42,165 nucleotides of DNA from Allobrachymonas sp. Lineage in GTDB: Bacteria > Pseudomonadota > Gammaproteobacteria > Burkholderiales > Burkholderiaceae_C. The notes below the pieces were generated by a model. It searched no databases and was not told where the DNA came from. It saw only the letters and a program-made list of their open reading frames with translations. The DNA lies in NCBI GenBank assembly GCA_030529505.1, contig JAUMWT010000015.1, positions 1 through 42,165 of the forward strand. Direction: 5' to 3'. Positions 34,540-42,165 of the stretch are shown in pieces; position 1 is the stretch's first letter; every line of letters begins with the position of its first letter. The position numbers were made by a program, and so were the translations under genes.

Positions 34540-34759
34540 ACCGACTTTTGAACGACCACGCGGCTTTTGAGCGCCTGCCTGCACAGGGGCGAACGGCCAA
34601 AGGTTATGGATTGCAGACGCAGCCCACGGGTTCAGCCCTCATTTGCAAGCAACGCTAGCCCATGCCGCAACTGCTTTGCGTTTTCACCTTTGCCTGTTGC
34701 ACCGCCTTTTCTTTTCATTGCACAACTCCATTGCACGCTGCCCCAACAGCCAACCGACC

Positions 34760-35323
34760 ATGAGCGACTCCAACACCCACCCCGAAGCTGAAACCGACGC
34801 CATCACCCCCAGCAGCGTGGTGGCGCTCACTTGGACGCTCAAAGACATGCAGGGCGAAGTGCTGGACACGCTGGAAGAAGCGGTGGAATTCTTTCTGGGT
34901 GGCGACGACCTGCTGCCCAGCATCGTGGCCGCCTTGCTGCAGCGCCGCGCGGGCGACACCCTGCAACTGCATCTGGAGCCCGAGCACGCCTTTGGCGACT
35001 ACGACGAAAACCTGGTGTTCGTCGAGCCGCGCAGCGCCTTTCCGCCCGAGCTGGAAGAAGGCATGGTGTTCGAAGGCCATGCCCTGCCCGAAACCGGCAA
35101 CGGCAAGTTGCCGCCCGATGCGCTCTACATCGTCACCGACATTTACCCCGAGCACGTCATCCTCGACGGCAACCACCCGCTGGCGGGCATCGGGCTCGAC
35201 CTGGAGCTGCAGATCGAGCGCGTGCGCCCGGCCACGGCCGAAGAAATCCAGCGCGGCAGCGCAGGCACGGGCTTTTTCCGCGTGGCCACTCAGGCCGAGC
35301 AAGAGGGGCAGACCTTGCATTGA
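34760..35323 (+). CDS. FKBP-type peptidyl-prolyl isomerase (SlyD-like)
   Basis: A 187-residue FKBP-fold protein. The N-terminal strand SSVVALTWTLKDMQGEVLDT, the inserted flap domain (DALYIVTDIYPEHVILDGNH) and the SlyD signature DGNHPLAGIGLDLELQIERV are seen. Catalytic-face residues are partly changed (FGDYDENLVFVEPRSAF), typical of the SlyD branch. The C-terminal His-rich metal-binding tail of E. coli SlyD is absent. It probably aids folding in the cytoplasm; there is no signal peptide. ATG 34760 follows 220 gene-free bases after folD. Confidence 0.88.
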   Translation: MSDSNTHPEAETDAITPSSVVALTWTLKDMQGEVLDTLEEAVEFFLGGDDLLPSIVAALLQRRAGDTLQLHLEPEHAFGDYDENLVFVEPRSAFPPELEEGMVFEGHALPETGNGKLPPDALYIVTDIYPEHVILDGNHPLAGIGLDLELQIERVRPATAEEIQRGSAGTGFFRVATQAEQEGQTLH

Positions 35324-35433
35324 CACCGCCGCAGTTGCCGCATAAGCTCGCACCACTGATGCCGCTTGCCAAGCGGCTCACTACGGGCAGGTGCACACAA
35401 CCCATTGCACCGCATGCGAAAGGCACGGCAACC

Positions 35434-35805
35434 ATGAATGACACGCAAGCCCCCATCCCTGCCAGCACCGATCCCGGCCCGATCGCCACACAATGGCTGG
35501 CTGCCAGCGTCGCCAATCAAGCCCAAACCACGTGGGAACAGGCCGCCCCCTTGTTCCAGCTCGCCATCAGCCGCGAACAGTGGGCGCAGAGTCTGGCGGC
35601 CACACGCACACCACTGGGCCGCATGCTGACGCGCCAGGAAACATCTCGCACACACACGCAGCAACTGCCCGGCGCGCCCGACGGTCAATACTGCGTGCTG
35701 CAATACGCTTCGTCTTTCACGCACAAAGCGCAGGCAGTTGAAACCGTCACGCTGCAAGGCCAGCCCGACGGCAGCTGGCGTGTGGTGGGCTACTTCATCC
35801 AATAA
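35434..35805 (+). CDS. DUF4019 domain protein
   Basis: A 123-residue protein matching DUF4019 in its key positions: a Trp/Phe-rich helical start (WEQAAPLFQLAISREQWAQS), RTPLGRMLTRQE, the PGAPDGQYCVLQYASSF strand and ETVTLQGQPDGSWRVVGYFI at the end. Most members are exported; this one starts MNDTQAPIPASTDPGPIATQ with no hydrophobic segment, so it appears cytoplasmic unless the start is wrong. Function is unknown. It lies 110 bases after the FKBP gene on the same strand. Confidence 0.8.
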   Translation: MNDTQAPIPASTDPGPIATQWLAASVANQAQTTWEQAAPLFQLAISREQWAQSLAATRTPLGRMLTRQETSRTHTQQLPGAPDGQYCVLQYASSFTHKAQAVETVTLQGQPDGSWRVVGYFIQ

Positions 35806-36058
35806 GCTGGGCGGCACAACAGCCAAGTGCACCAGCCGGGGCGCGGCTGTGCTCAAAGCCAATCGACCGATAATGCGAGCCAGCAGGCCCTGATCCAAGG
35901 GCCACAAATGTTCTTCGTGACACACAAGCCATCTCAGGCGGCGGCCTGTTTGATTGGCGGCACCAGACAATCGTCTGACTTTGGCCTTGGCCGCCATCGA
36001 CTGGACAAACGCTGCACCGAGTACCATTTTTCCTGTTCCGATCATCCCCGCTGCCACC

Positions 36059-36544
36059 ATGACCGCTGCCACTCCATCTGCCACGGGCCCGACCGTTTGC
36101 GTGTTCAACGGCCCCAACCTCAATCTGCTGGGTACGCGCGAGCCCGCGGTGTACGGCGCGGCCACCCTGGCCGATGTGCAGGCCCTGTGCGAGCAAGCCT
36201 GCGCGCGCCACGGCTGGCAGCTGGACTTTCGCCAAACCAATCATGAAGGCGAGTTGGTCGAACACATCCACCACGCAGGCCGCTTGCACGCCGCCGGGCA
36301 GCTAGTGGGCGTGGTGCTCAACGCCGGGGCCTACACCCACACCAGCGTGGCGCTGCACGATGCCATCAAGGGCACGGACGTGCCGCTGATCGAGCTGCAC
36401 ATCAGCAATGTGTTTGCGCGCGAAGCGTTTCGCCACCATTCCTACCTCTCGCCCGTGGCCCGCGCCGTGATGTGCGGCTGGGGCGTGGCCGGCTATGCGC
36501 TGGCGATTGATGGCCTGGCCCAGCTGCACGCCAGCGCAGCCTGA
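36059..36544 (+). CDS. aroQ: 3-dehydroquinate dehydratase, type II
   Basis: A 161-residue enzyme of the shikimate pathway that dehydrates 3-dehydroquinate. FNGPNLNLLGTREPAVYG carries the catalytic Arg and Tyr32. FRQTNHEGELVEHIHHA, LNAGAYTHTSVALHDAI with the active His, and IELHISNVFAREAFRHHS complete the site. Type II enzymes are usually about 146-150 residues; the excess is an N-terminal TAATPSATGP stretch, so the true start may lie later, but ATG 36059 is the only nearby ATG. It is followed after 93 bases by coaBC. Confidence 0.95.
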   Translation: MTAATPSATGPTVCVFNGPNLNLLGTREPAVYGAATLADVQALCEQACARHGWQLDFRQTNHEGELVEHIHHAGRLHAAGQLVGVVLNAGAYTHTSVALHDAIKGTDVPLIELHISNVFAREAFRHHSYLSPVARAVMCGWGVAGYALAIDGLAQLHASAA

Positions 36545-36637
36545 TGCCTGCCCACCGCACAGAAGCGCAAGCCACACTTGCCGTGCTTACCGTGCTTGCC
36601 GCGCCTGAATCCACTGCCTGACGAGTCCCCCACGCCC

Positions 36638-37924
36638 ATGATTGCTACGCCCTTCCCGCCAAGCGCCGCAACGGCTTTCGCCCCCACTTGCCCTCCCGAT
36701 ACGCAAGAGCTGGCTGGCCGCCGCATTCTGCTGGGCCTGACCGGAGGCGTGGCCTGCTACAAGGCGGCCGAGCTGTGCCGCCTGCTGGTCAAGGCGGGGG
36801 CCCGCGTGCAAGTGATGATGAGCGAAGGCGCCTGCCACTTCATCACGCCGGCCACGATGCAGGCGCTGTCGGGCCAGCCGGTGTTCACCACGCAGTGGGA
36901 CGCGCGCGCGCCCGACCACATGGCGCACATCCGTCTGGGGCGCGAGGCCGACCTCATCCTGATCGCGCCTTGCAGCGCCGACAGCATCGCCCGCCTGGCG
37001 CAGGGGCGTGCGGACGATCTGATCAGCCTCGCTTGCCTGGCGCGCCCGGCTGGCCTGCCCTTGCTGCTGGCACCGGCCATGAACCGTGAAATGTGGGCCC
37101 ACCCCGCCACCCAGCGCAATCTGGCGCAAGCCGCAGCCGATGGCGCACAGATTCTGCCCGTGGGCCACGGCGAGCAAGCCTGCGGCGAAGTGGGCGATGG
37201 CCGCATGCTCGAACCCTGGCAGCTGTACGAGGCTGTGGCCGCCCAATTCGCCCCGCGCGTGCTGGCAGGGCAACAAGTGCTCATCACGGCGGGGCCCACG
37301 TACGAGGCCATCGACCCCGTGCGCGGCCTCACCAACCGATCCAGCGGCAAGATGGGTTTTGCCATCGCACGGGCCGCGCAACAGGCGGGCGCGCAGGTCA
37401 CGCTGGTGGCTGGCCCCGTACACCTGCCCACGCCTTACGGTGTGCAGCGCGTGGATGTGCAATCGGCGCGCGACATGCTGCAGGCCGTGCAGCAACACTT
37501 GCCACAGCAAGGCATCTTCATCGCCACGGCAGCCGTGGCCGATTGGCGCAGCGCCGAAACGGCCGAGCAAAAAATCAAGAAAGACGGCAGCGCCCAGCCG
37601 CCCGTGCTGCACTTGAGCGAGAACCCCGACATCCTCGCCACCGTGGCCCGCAGCCCGCAGGCGCAAAGCGGTGCGCTGTACTGCGTGGGCTTTGCCGCCG
37701 AAACCGAAAACCTGCACGCTCACGCCCAGGCCAAGCGCCTGCGCAAGCAGGTACCGCTGCTCGTGGCCAACCTGGGGCCCGCCACTTTCGGGCAAGACGA
37801 CAACGCCCTGCTCCTCATCGACGAGGCAGGCAGCACCGAACTGCCCCACGCCAGCAAACATGCGCTGGCCCGGCAGCTGGTGGCCGCCATCGCCCAGCGC
37901 CTGCCTGGCAATCTGCGCGCCTGA
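36638..37924 (+). CDS. coaBC: Bifunctional phosphopantothenoylcysteine synthetase/decarboxylase
   Basis: A 428-residue fusion for two steps of coenzyme A synthesis. The N-terminal flavin decarboxylase (CoaC) shows [20 protein letters not shown], the PASANT-like [18 protein letters not shown] and the catalytic-Cys loop [18 protein letters not shown]. The C-terminal synthetase (CoaB) shows [53 protein letters not shown] and [16 protein letters not shown]. coli Dfp has 406 residues; the extra residues are a Pro/Ala-rich N-terminus. The frame is open back to 36578; ATG 36638 is preferred. Confidence 0.95.
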   Translation: MIATPFPPSAATAFAPTCPPDTQELAGRRILLGLTGGVACYKAAELCRLLVKAGARVQVMMSEGACHFITPATMQALSGQPVFTTQWDARAPDHMAHIRLGREADLILIAPCSADSIARLAQGRADDLISLACLARPAGLPLLLAPAMNREMWAHPATQRNLAQAAADGAQILPVGHGEQACGEVGDGRMLEPWQLYEAVAAQFAPRVLAGQQVLITAGPTYEAIDPVRGLTNRSSGKMGFAIARAAQQAGAQVTLVAGPVHLPTPYGVQRVDVQSARDMLQAVQQHLPQQGIFIATAAVADWRSAETAEQKIKKDGSAQPPVLHLSENPDILATVARSPQAQSGALYCVGFAAETENLHAHAQAKRLRKQVPLLVANLGPATFGQDDNALLLIDEAGSTELPHASKHALARQLVAAIAQRLPGNLRA

Positions 37925-38200
37925 TCTGCACGTGATTGACACGTGATCGCCCCTTGCCGATTGGCGCGGTGCAGCACGGCGCATCCGCTGCCTCAGCCAA
38001 TCGCTTCCTTTGAGCAGTGAAAGCCAGCGGCGACCAGGCGGCCAGGCTGGCGCCTCTGTTTTCAGCACTTGCTGATAGAGGCCTGAACCCTGTGATACAT
38101 CGGGCGCGGAACGGGCGGCCAGACGCAAAGCGCCACTCGCCCGTGGGGAAATCGCCAAGCCGCTCTCCGGACAAAAGGCGGCACAATAGTCGGATTCTGT
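37925..38200. other. Intergenic region upstream of the DUF349 gene
   Basis: No gene. The sequence ACAATAGTCGGATTC at 38184-38198 looks like a promoter -10 region immediately before the hairpin at 38201; no clear -35 is assigned. Confidence 0.4.
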
Positions 38201-38225
38201 CGCGGCAAGCTTCGGTCTTGCCGCG
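38201..38225 (+). promoter_or_regulatory. Leader hairpin 78 bases before the DUF349 gene
   Basis: CGCGGCAAG (38201-38209) and CTTGCCGCG (38217-38225) pair perfectly around CTTCGGT. There is no T run. If the promoter is at about 38185, this stem would lie at the very 5' end of the mRNA, where it could protect or regulate it. Confidence 0.5.
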
Positions 38226-38303
38226 CAGCCGCTTTCGGCGGGCATGGCCCACGCGCCCTGCCCCGTTTTTCGCATCTTTTTTGTTTGACGTGCCGGTTTG
38301 ACC

Positions 38304-41300
38304 ATGATCCGTATTCCCTTCCTCGGCGATTCGCATGACGATGCATCCCAGTCAGCAGCCAACCCCGCCCCATCCCGGCCCGCAGCGGCAGAACACCCGC
38401 TCGATGCCCTCACCGGCGGCGTCTTCAGCGCGGCCACATCGGGCGAACGTGCGGCCAAGGTGCGTGCCTGGCTGGCCACCAATCCCGACCCCGCCGCCCT
38501 GCAAGAGGTGTACAAGGAACTGAGCCAGCGCGACAAGGGCGCGGCCAAAGCCCTGCGCGAAAAGCTTGATGACATCAAGCGCAGCAAGGGGCAAGAAGCC
38601 CTGGCCGGCGAATGGGCCGCCCGCGCCGAAGCCTTGCTGCAAGCCAGCCGCTTTCACATTGCCGATGCCATGGCCTGGCAGCGCGACGCCGCCAAGGCCG
38701 GCGCGCCCTTGAGCCGCGAACCGCTGCAAACCCTCAAGGCCCAGTTGGCCGAACGCATCCAGCAAATCGAAGACCTGCACACCCGCGCCCAGGTGCAGCG
38801 CGAAGCCGCCGCCCTGCTGGCGCAGCGCATCGAACTGCTTTCCACCAAAAGCTGGCGCCAGGCCGACGCCGTGCAAGGCAGCCTGCATGCCGACGTGCAG
38901 CACTGGCACACACAAACCCGGCAACTGCAGCAAGACGCGCATTGGCCCCATGTGGACGCACGCTACACCCAGCCGCTGGATGCCGCCCGGCAACAGCTCG
39001 ACCTGGTGGCGCAAGCCTTCATGGCCGCTGTGGAGCAAGCCCGCGCTGCGGCAGCCGACAGCAGCCAAGCCCTGCCCCCCGTGCAAGTCTGGGCCGACGA
39101 ATTGCGCGCCGCCCGCCAAGCCAGCGCCGCAGGCACTGATGCCGCAGCGGCAGCCGAACCCGGCAGCAGCGACGAGGCAAACGCCGCCTCCCCTGCAGAC
39201 CCCGCTGCACACAGCGCCCGCCAGGCCGAAGCGCAAAGCGCCGTGCAGCCGCTGCTGCAAACGCTCGAAGCCGAACTGGCCAAGGGCCAGGGCAAAACCG
39301 TGGCCGCCGCAGCGCAAGCCCTGCGCCAAACCCTGAAAGAGCATGGCCGCTTCCTGCCCGCCGCTTTTGAAGCACAGCTACAAACCACCCTGGCCAAGGC
39401 CAGCGAGCTGGAAGGCTGGCAACGCTGGCGAGCCGACCAATTGCGCACCGAGCTGGTGCAAAAGGCCGAAGCCCTGATCCACCGTCCCGCACCCGCGGCT
39501 ACGACCACGGCCAGCACTGAAGCGTCTGACGCACTGGCAGCATCGGATGCCAGCAGTGCAGCCGCCACAGCTGCGGCAACAGAAAGCAGCGCCTCTCAAG
39601 TGGTACAAGAAGCTGCGCCCAACACAAGCGCACCCGCCGCAACGGCAAACGACGCGCCAAGCCAAACCAGCGCGGCAGCCGCCGAGGCTGCAGCTTCCAG
39701 CGCCAGCAGCACCGCCGATCCGGCCGCTTCGGTCGATTCCGCAGCGGCTGCCCAGACCGCTCAAGACCCAAGCACCAACAGCGCCCCGAAAGGCCCCGCC
39801 AAAGCCCCAGCCGCAGCAGGCCCGCTGCCCACCAGCCCGCACAGCCCGCGCAAATTGCAAGAACTGCTGCGCCAGCTGCGCGAGCAGTGGAAAGAAGTGG
39901 ACCAGGGCGGCCTGCCCAACCACGCCCTGTGGCGCCGTTTCGACCAGGCCTGCAACGAGGCCTACCGCATCGTGCAAGCCTGGCTGGCCCAGATGAAGCA
40001 GCAAGCCGCCGCCCAAAAAGCCCTGCGCATGAACCTGCTGGGCGAACTCAAAACCTGGGGCGAAGCCCTGGCAACCCGCGCTGCGCAAGCCAGCGACATC
40101 GACTGGAAAGCCGCCCAGCGCGAGCTCAGCGCCTTCAACCAACGCTGGCGCGAAGCCGGGCACGTGAGCGAAAAAGTCTTTGCCGAACTGCAAACGCAAT
40201 GGAAGGCCGCGCTGCAACAAGCCGCCCAGCCACTGCACGCCGTGCAACAAGCCAGCCTGACCCTGCGCCAGCAACTGATCGAACAAGCCCAGGCCTTGAG
40301 CGAAGGCCCCCTGCGCATCGACGCCATCAAGGAACTGCAACAACGCTGGCAGCAAGAAGCCCAGCGCGTGCCGCTGGAACGCCGCCAGGAACAAAAGCTG
40401 TGGGACGCTTTCCGCAAGCCGATCGACCTGGCCTTTCAGCGCCGCAGCCAGCAACGCACGCAAATGGCCAGCGCCGCCAGCCAGCGCGACCAGGCCGTGC
40501 TGCAAGCCGTGCAGGCGCTCGATGCCGCCACCGCCAGCGGCGACGCCCAGGCCATCCGCCAGGCCATGCAAACGCTGGAAGCCGCCATGCGCGACCAGCA
40601 AACAGCTGCGTCCACCGCGGCCACGCCCGATGCAGCGCCTGCTGCTGCCAGTGCTTCTGCTGCTGACGCATCCGCTTCGCAAGCCGCAGCTCCAGCAGAA
40701 GAAACTGCTGCCCCCAATGCAGAAGCTGCCGCAGCCAACGCCGATGCCGCCGTCACGGCAGAAGCAGGCGCAACGGCCAACATTGAAGAAGAAGCGAGCA
40801 GCCATGCCCCCACCGAAACGGAAACGGAAGCGGCCAATGGCAGCGCGGCCCTTGAAGCGTCATCCGATGCAGCAACAGATGCCGCACCCGCCCCTGTTTC
40901 TGCAGCTGCCCCGCGGCCTGTGGTCGCCATGCGCGGCGACGACCGCCCCGGCGCACGCATCGCCCCCGCCGCTGCCGCTTCCAACAAAGCTTCTGCGCGG
41001 CCGGAGCGCGAGGCCCGTCGCCCTGCCCGCGCCGATTCGCGGGGTGATTGGCGCAGTGATTCACGTGGCCGCTTGGCCGATCGCCCCGACGGCAAACGCC
41101 CACCGCGCGACGACGCACGCCCGCGCCCGCACACGCCGCGCCTGGGTGATGCGGCTTTCCGCGCCCAGCGCGATGCGGTGGAGCGTGCCCAAACCACGCT
41201 GCGCAAACTGGCCGCGCAGGCCCACGGCGAAACACTGCTGCAAGTCCTGGCGGCATGGGGACAACGCCAACCCGACGCCCTGCCCCCGGCCAACGCCTTG

Positions 41301-41603
41301 GGCAAAGCACTGGGCAATGCGCAGCGCCAGCAGTGGGCGCAGGCCCTGCAAGGCAAAGCCGCACAGCCCCGCCTGCCCGCCAGCGAGGCCCTGCTGCGCC
41401 TGGAAATGGCCGCTGATGCACCCACGCCCGCCGAACATCTGGAAGCGCGCCGCGCCTTGCAACTGCAACTGCTCACGCGCCGCAATGAAGCGGCCCCGCG
41501 CGAAACCTGGGCCGAAGACGTGGCGCACGTGCTGGCCGCCCCCTACGACGCGGCCCAGGCCAAACGCCTGCAAAGCGTCTTGCGCCTGCTGCTCAAACGC
41601 TGA
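38304..41603 (+). CDS. DUF349 domain protein, long and alanine-rich
   Basis: A 1099-residue, largely helical protein. Residues about 30-390 are charged helices (KVRAWLATNPDPAALQEVYK, ADAMAWQRDAAKAGAPL). About 395-510 is an Ala/Ser/Thr-rich linker. About 525-745 holds at least three DUF349-like units, each with a Trp-containing helix start (LREQWKEVDQGGLPNHALWR, FNQRWREAGHVSEKVFAELQ, LQQRWQQEAQRVPLERRQEQ). A second Ala/Glu-rich linker covers about 770-880. A basic Arg/Asp stretch (RPEREARRPARADSRGDWRS) and a final helical domain to 1099 follow. No signal peptide or membrane helix is present. Such proteins occur singly in Burkholderiales and their role is unknown. ATG 38304 is used. Confidence 0.88.
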   Translation: MIRIPFLGDSHDDASQSAANPAPSRPAAAEHPLDALTGGVFSAATSGERAAKVRAWLATNPDPAALQEVYKELSQRDKGAAKALREKLDDIKRSKGQEALAGEWAARAEALLQASRFHIADAMAWQRDAAKAGAPLSREPLQTLKAQLAERIQQIEDLHTRAQVQREAAALLAQRIELLSTKSWRQADAVQGSLHADVQHWHTQTRQLQQDAHWPHVDARYTQPLDAARQQLDLVAQAFMAAVEQARAAAADSSQALPPVQVWADELRAARQASAAGTDAAAAAEPGSSDEANAASPADPAAHSARQAEAQSAVQPLLQTLEAELAKGQGKTVAAAAQALRQTLKEHGRFLPAAFEAQLQTTLAKASELEGWQRWRADQLRTELVQKAEALIHRPAPAATTTASTEASDALAASDASSAAATAAATESSASQVVQEAAPNTSAPAATANDAPSQTSAAAAEAAASSASSTADPAASVDSAAAAQTAQDPSTNSAPKGPAKAPAAAGPLPTSPHSPRKLQELLRQLREQWKEVDQGGLPNHALWRRFDQACNEAYRIVQAWLAQMKQQAAAQKALRMNLLGELKTWGEALATRAAQASDIDWKAAQRELSAFNQRWREAGHVSEKVFAELQTQWKAALQQAAQPLHAVQQASLTLRQQLIEQAQALSEGPLRIDAIKELQQRWQQEAQRVPLERRQEQKLWDAFRKPIDLAFQRRSQQRTQMASAASQRDQAVLQAVQALDAATASGDAQAIRQAMQTLEAAMRDQQTAASTAATPDAAPAAASASAADASASQAAAPAEETAAPNAEAAAANADAAVTAEAGATANIEEEASSHAPTETETEAANGSAALEASSDAATDAAPAPVSAAAPRPVVAMRGDDRPGARIAPAAAASNKASARPEREARRPARADSRGDWRSDSRGRLADRPDGKRPPRDDARPRPHTPRLGDAAFRAQRDAVERAQTTLRKLAAQAHGETLLQVLAAWGQRQPDALPPANALGKALGNAQRQQWAQALQGKAAQPRLPASEALLRLEMAADAPTPAEHLEARRALQLQLLTRRNEAAPRETWAEDVAHVLAAPYDAAQAKRLQSVLRLLLKR

Positions 41604-41960
41604 TCGCGTCTGACCCTGTAGCTGCGCTGCACGGGCAAGCCAAGCCCATGCGGTGCAGCCGTCCAGCGGTGCTGCGCCTTTGCCCAAACACGCGCAGCCT
41701 TTCAAGGGTTTGCAGCGCCTGATTCAGGCGAACCCTATCCCCGCCAACCGGGCATGCCTCCGCAGCCCAAGCTCGAACTGCTTGCCATAGAGCACAACCT
41801 CATGCAACAAAGGCTGGCTGCAAGCGCGAACAGCACGCATGCAACCAGCCTTTGAGGCCGCGCTCCGCCGTGCGCAAGGCAGGCGGGCGCTTCATGAAGC
41901 AAACCGGCCCGAAACCCAAGCCGCCGCCCGATGCCGGCAAGGCTTGGGCCAGGCCCGGTA
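41604..41960. other. Intergenic region between convergent genes, nothing recognised
   Basis: About 357 bases separate the DUF349 gene from the minus-strand gene at the right edge. I see no ORF worth calling and no clear terminator. Confidence 0.4.
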
Positions 41961-42165
41961 TCAGGGGCGCTTACCCGATGGGAAAGGCCAAACCGCCTGC
42001 GGGCTCAATTGTGTTTGAGCCTGCGGCTTCACCGTGGCACTGGCCGCGGTGCCGGCCTTTTTGGGTGCGGCCGTTTTTTTGGCCACTGGCTTTTTCATGG
42101 CAGGGCTTTTGGCTGCGGTGGTTTTGGCTGCGGGGGTGGTGGCGGCCGGCTGTTTGGCCGCCACG
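41961..42165 (-). CDS. Lys/Ala-rich protein, C-terminal fragment
   Basis: The last 68 codons of a gene that begins beyond the right edge. The tail alternates Ala, Lys, Pro and Thr (AAKTTAAKSPAMKKPVAKKT) and ends QLSPQAVWPFPSGKRP. Such tails are seen on histone H1-like or AlgP-like DNA-binding proteins, and also on some other basic proteins. The folded part is out of view, so the function cannot be set. The GTG at the edge is an internal codon candidate and not a proven start. Confidence 0.6.
   Translation of the reverse strand, partial: VAAKQPAATTPAAKTTAAKSPAMKKPVAKKTAAPKKAGTAASATVKPQAQTQLSPQAVWPFPSGKRP

Noticed and set aside
39378-40805. 475-codon minus-strand ORF inside the DUF349 gene
   Set aside because: It is the complement of an Ala-rich coding region and reads as Gly/Leu/Cys/Phe-rich sequence without recognisable domains.

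Overview
The window looks like chromosome of a high-GC betaproteobacterium, most likely order Burkholderiales and close to Comamonadaceae. The gene families point that way: an iscR-iscS-iscU-iscA-hscB cluster, potGHI, a single long DUF349 protein, tandem PF04392 binding proteins, type II dehydroquinase and fused coaBC. This is inferred from gene content and style; no rRNA or other strict marker is present, and I saw no tRNA, CRISPR array or phage region.

Layout. 1-2009: edge of a surface-polysaccharide locus (wbpD fragment and wbpB on the minus strand, rfbC on the plus strand). 2369-10588: a probable nickel (or cobalt) uptake locus. It holds a small secreted protein, a DUF4198 protein, a His/Cys-rich secreted protein, a NikL-like protein, CbiM/NikM, CbiQ and CbiO, then a TonB-dependent receptor behind two strong dyads. 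11002-16718: three tandem paralogous ABC substrate-binding proteins, each followed by its own hairpin or terminator, feeding one permease and one ATPase. 17052-19982: polyamine importer potG-potH-potI with no potF in view. 20119-21528: hisD, convergent with potI and divergent from iscR. 21640-26589: the Fe-S assembly cluster with a clear IscR box. It is interrupted by a secreted ORF that overlaps both iscS and iscU and by a cupin gene, and it ends in hscB without hscA/fdx. A lower-GC repeat-bearing ORF sits where hscA would be expected. 27531-29004: an isochorismatase-fold hydrolase and an NlpC/P60 hydrolase. 30009-33347: a membrane sensor kinase and a FixJ/DctR-type regulator. 33673-37924: folD, an FKBP (SlyD-like) isomerase, a DUF4019 protein, aroQ and coaBC. 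38304-41603: a 1099-residue DUF349 protein. The right edge carries the Lys/Ala-rich tail of another gene.

Two themes stand out. First, three secreted proteins of the metal locus are predicted to begin, once processed, with histidine (HD, HD, HG). The membrane component CbiM/NikM uses Met1-His2-His67, as in structurally known nickel components. A fourth secreted protein ends in a dense His/Cys cluster. With the TonB receptor this looks like an outer-membrane-to-cytoplasm metal route. Second, a MITE-like element of about 125-190 bp, with inverted ends GAACCTGTTC...GAACAGGTTC, occurs six times. Three copies have exact 3-bp flanking duplications, and three copies sit exactly at a stop codon (TonB receptor, the small secreted gene, iscA).
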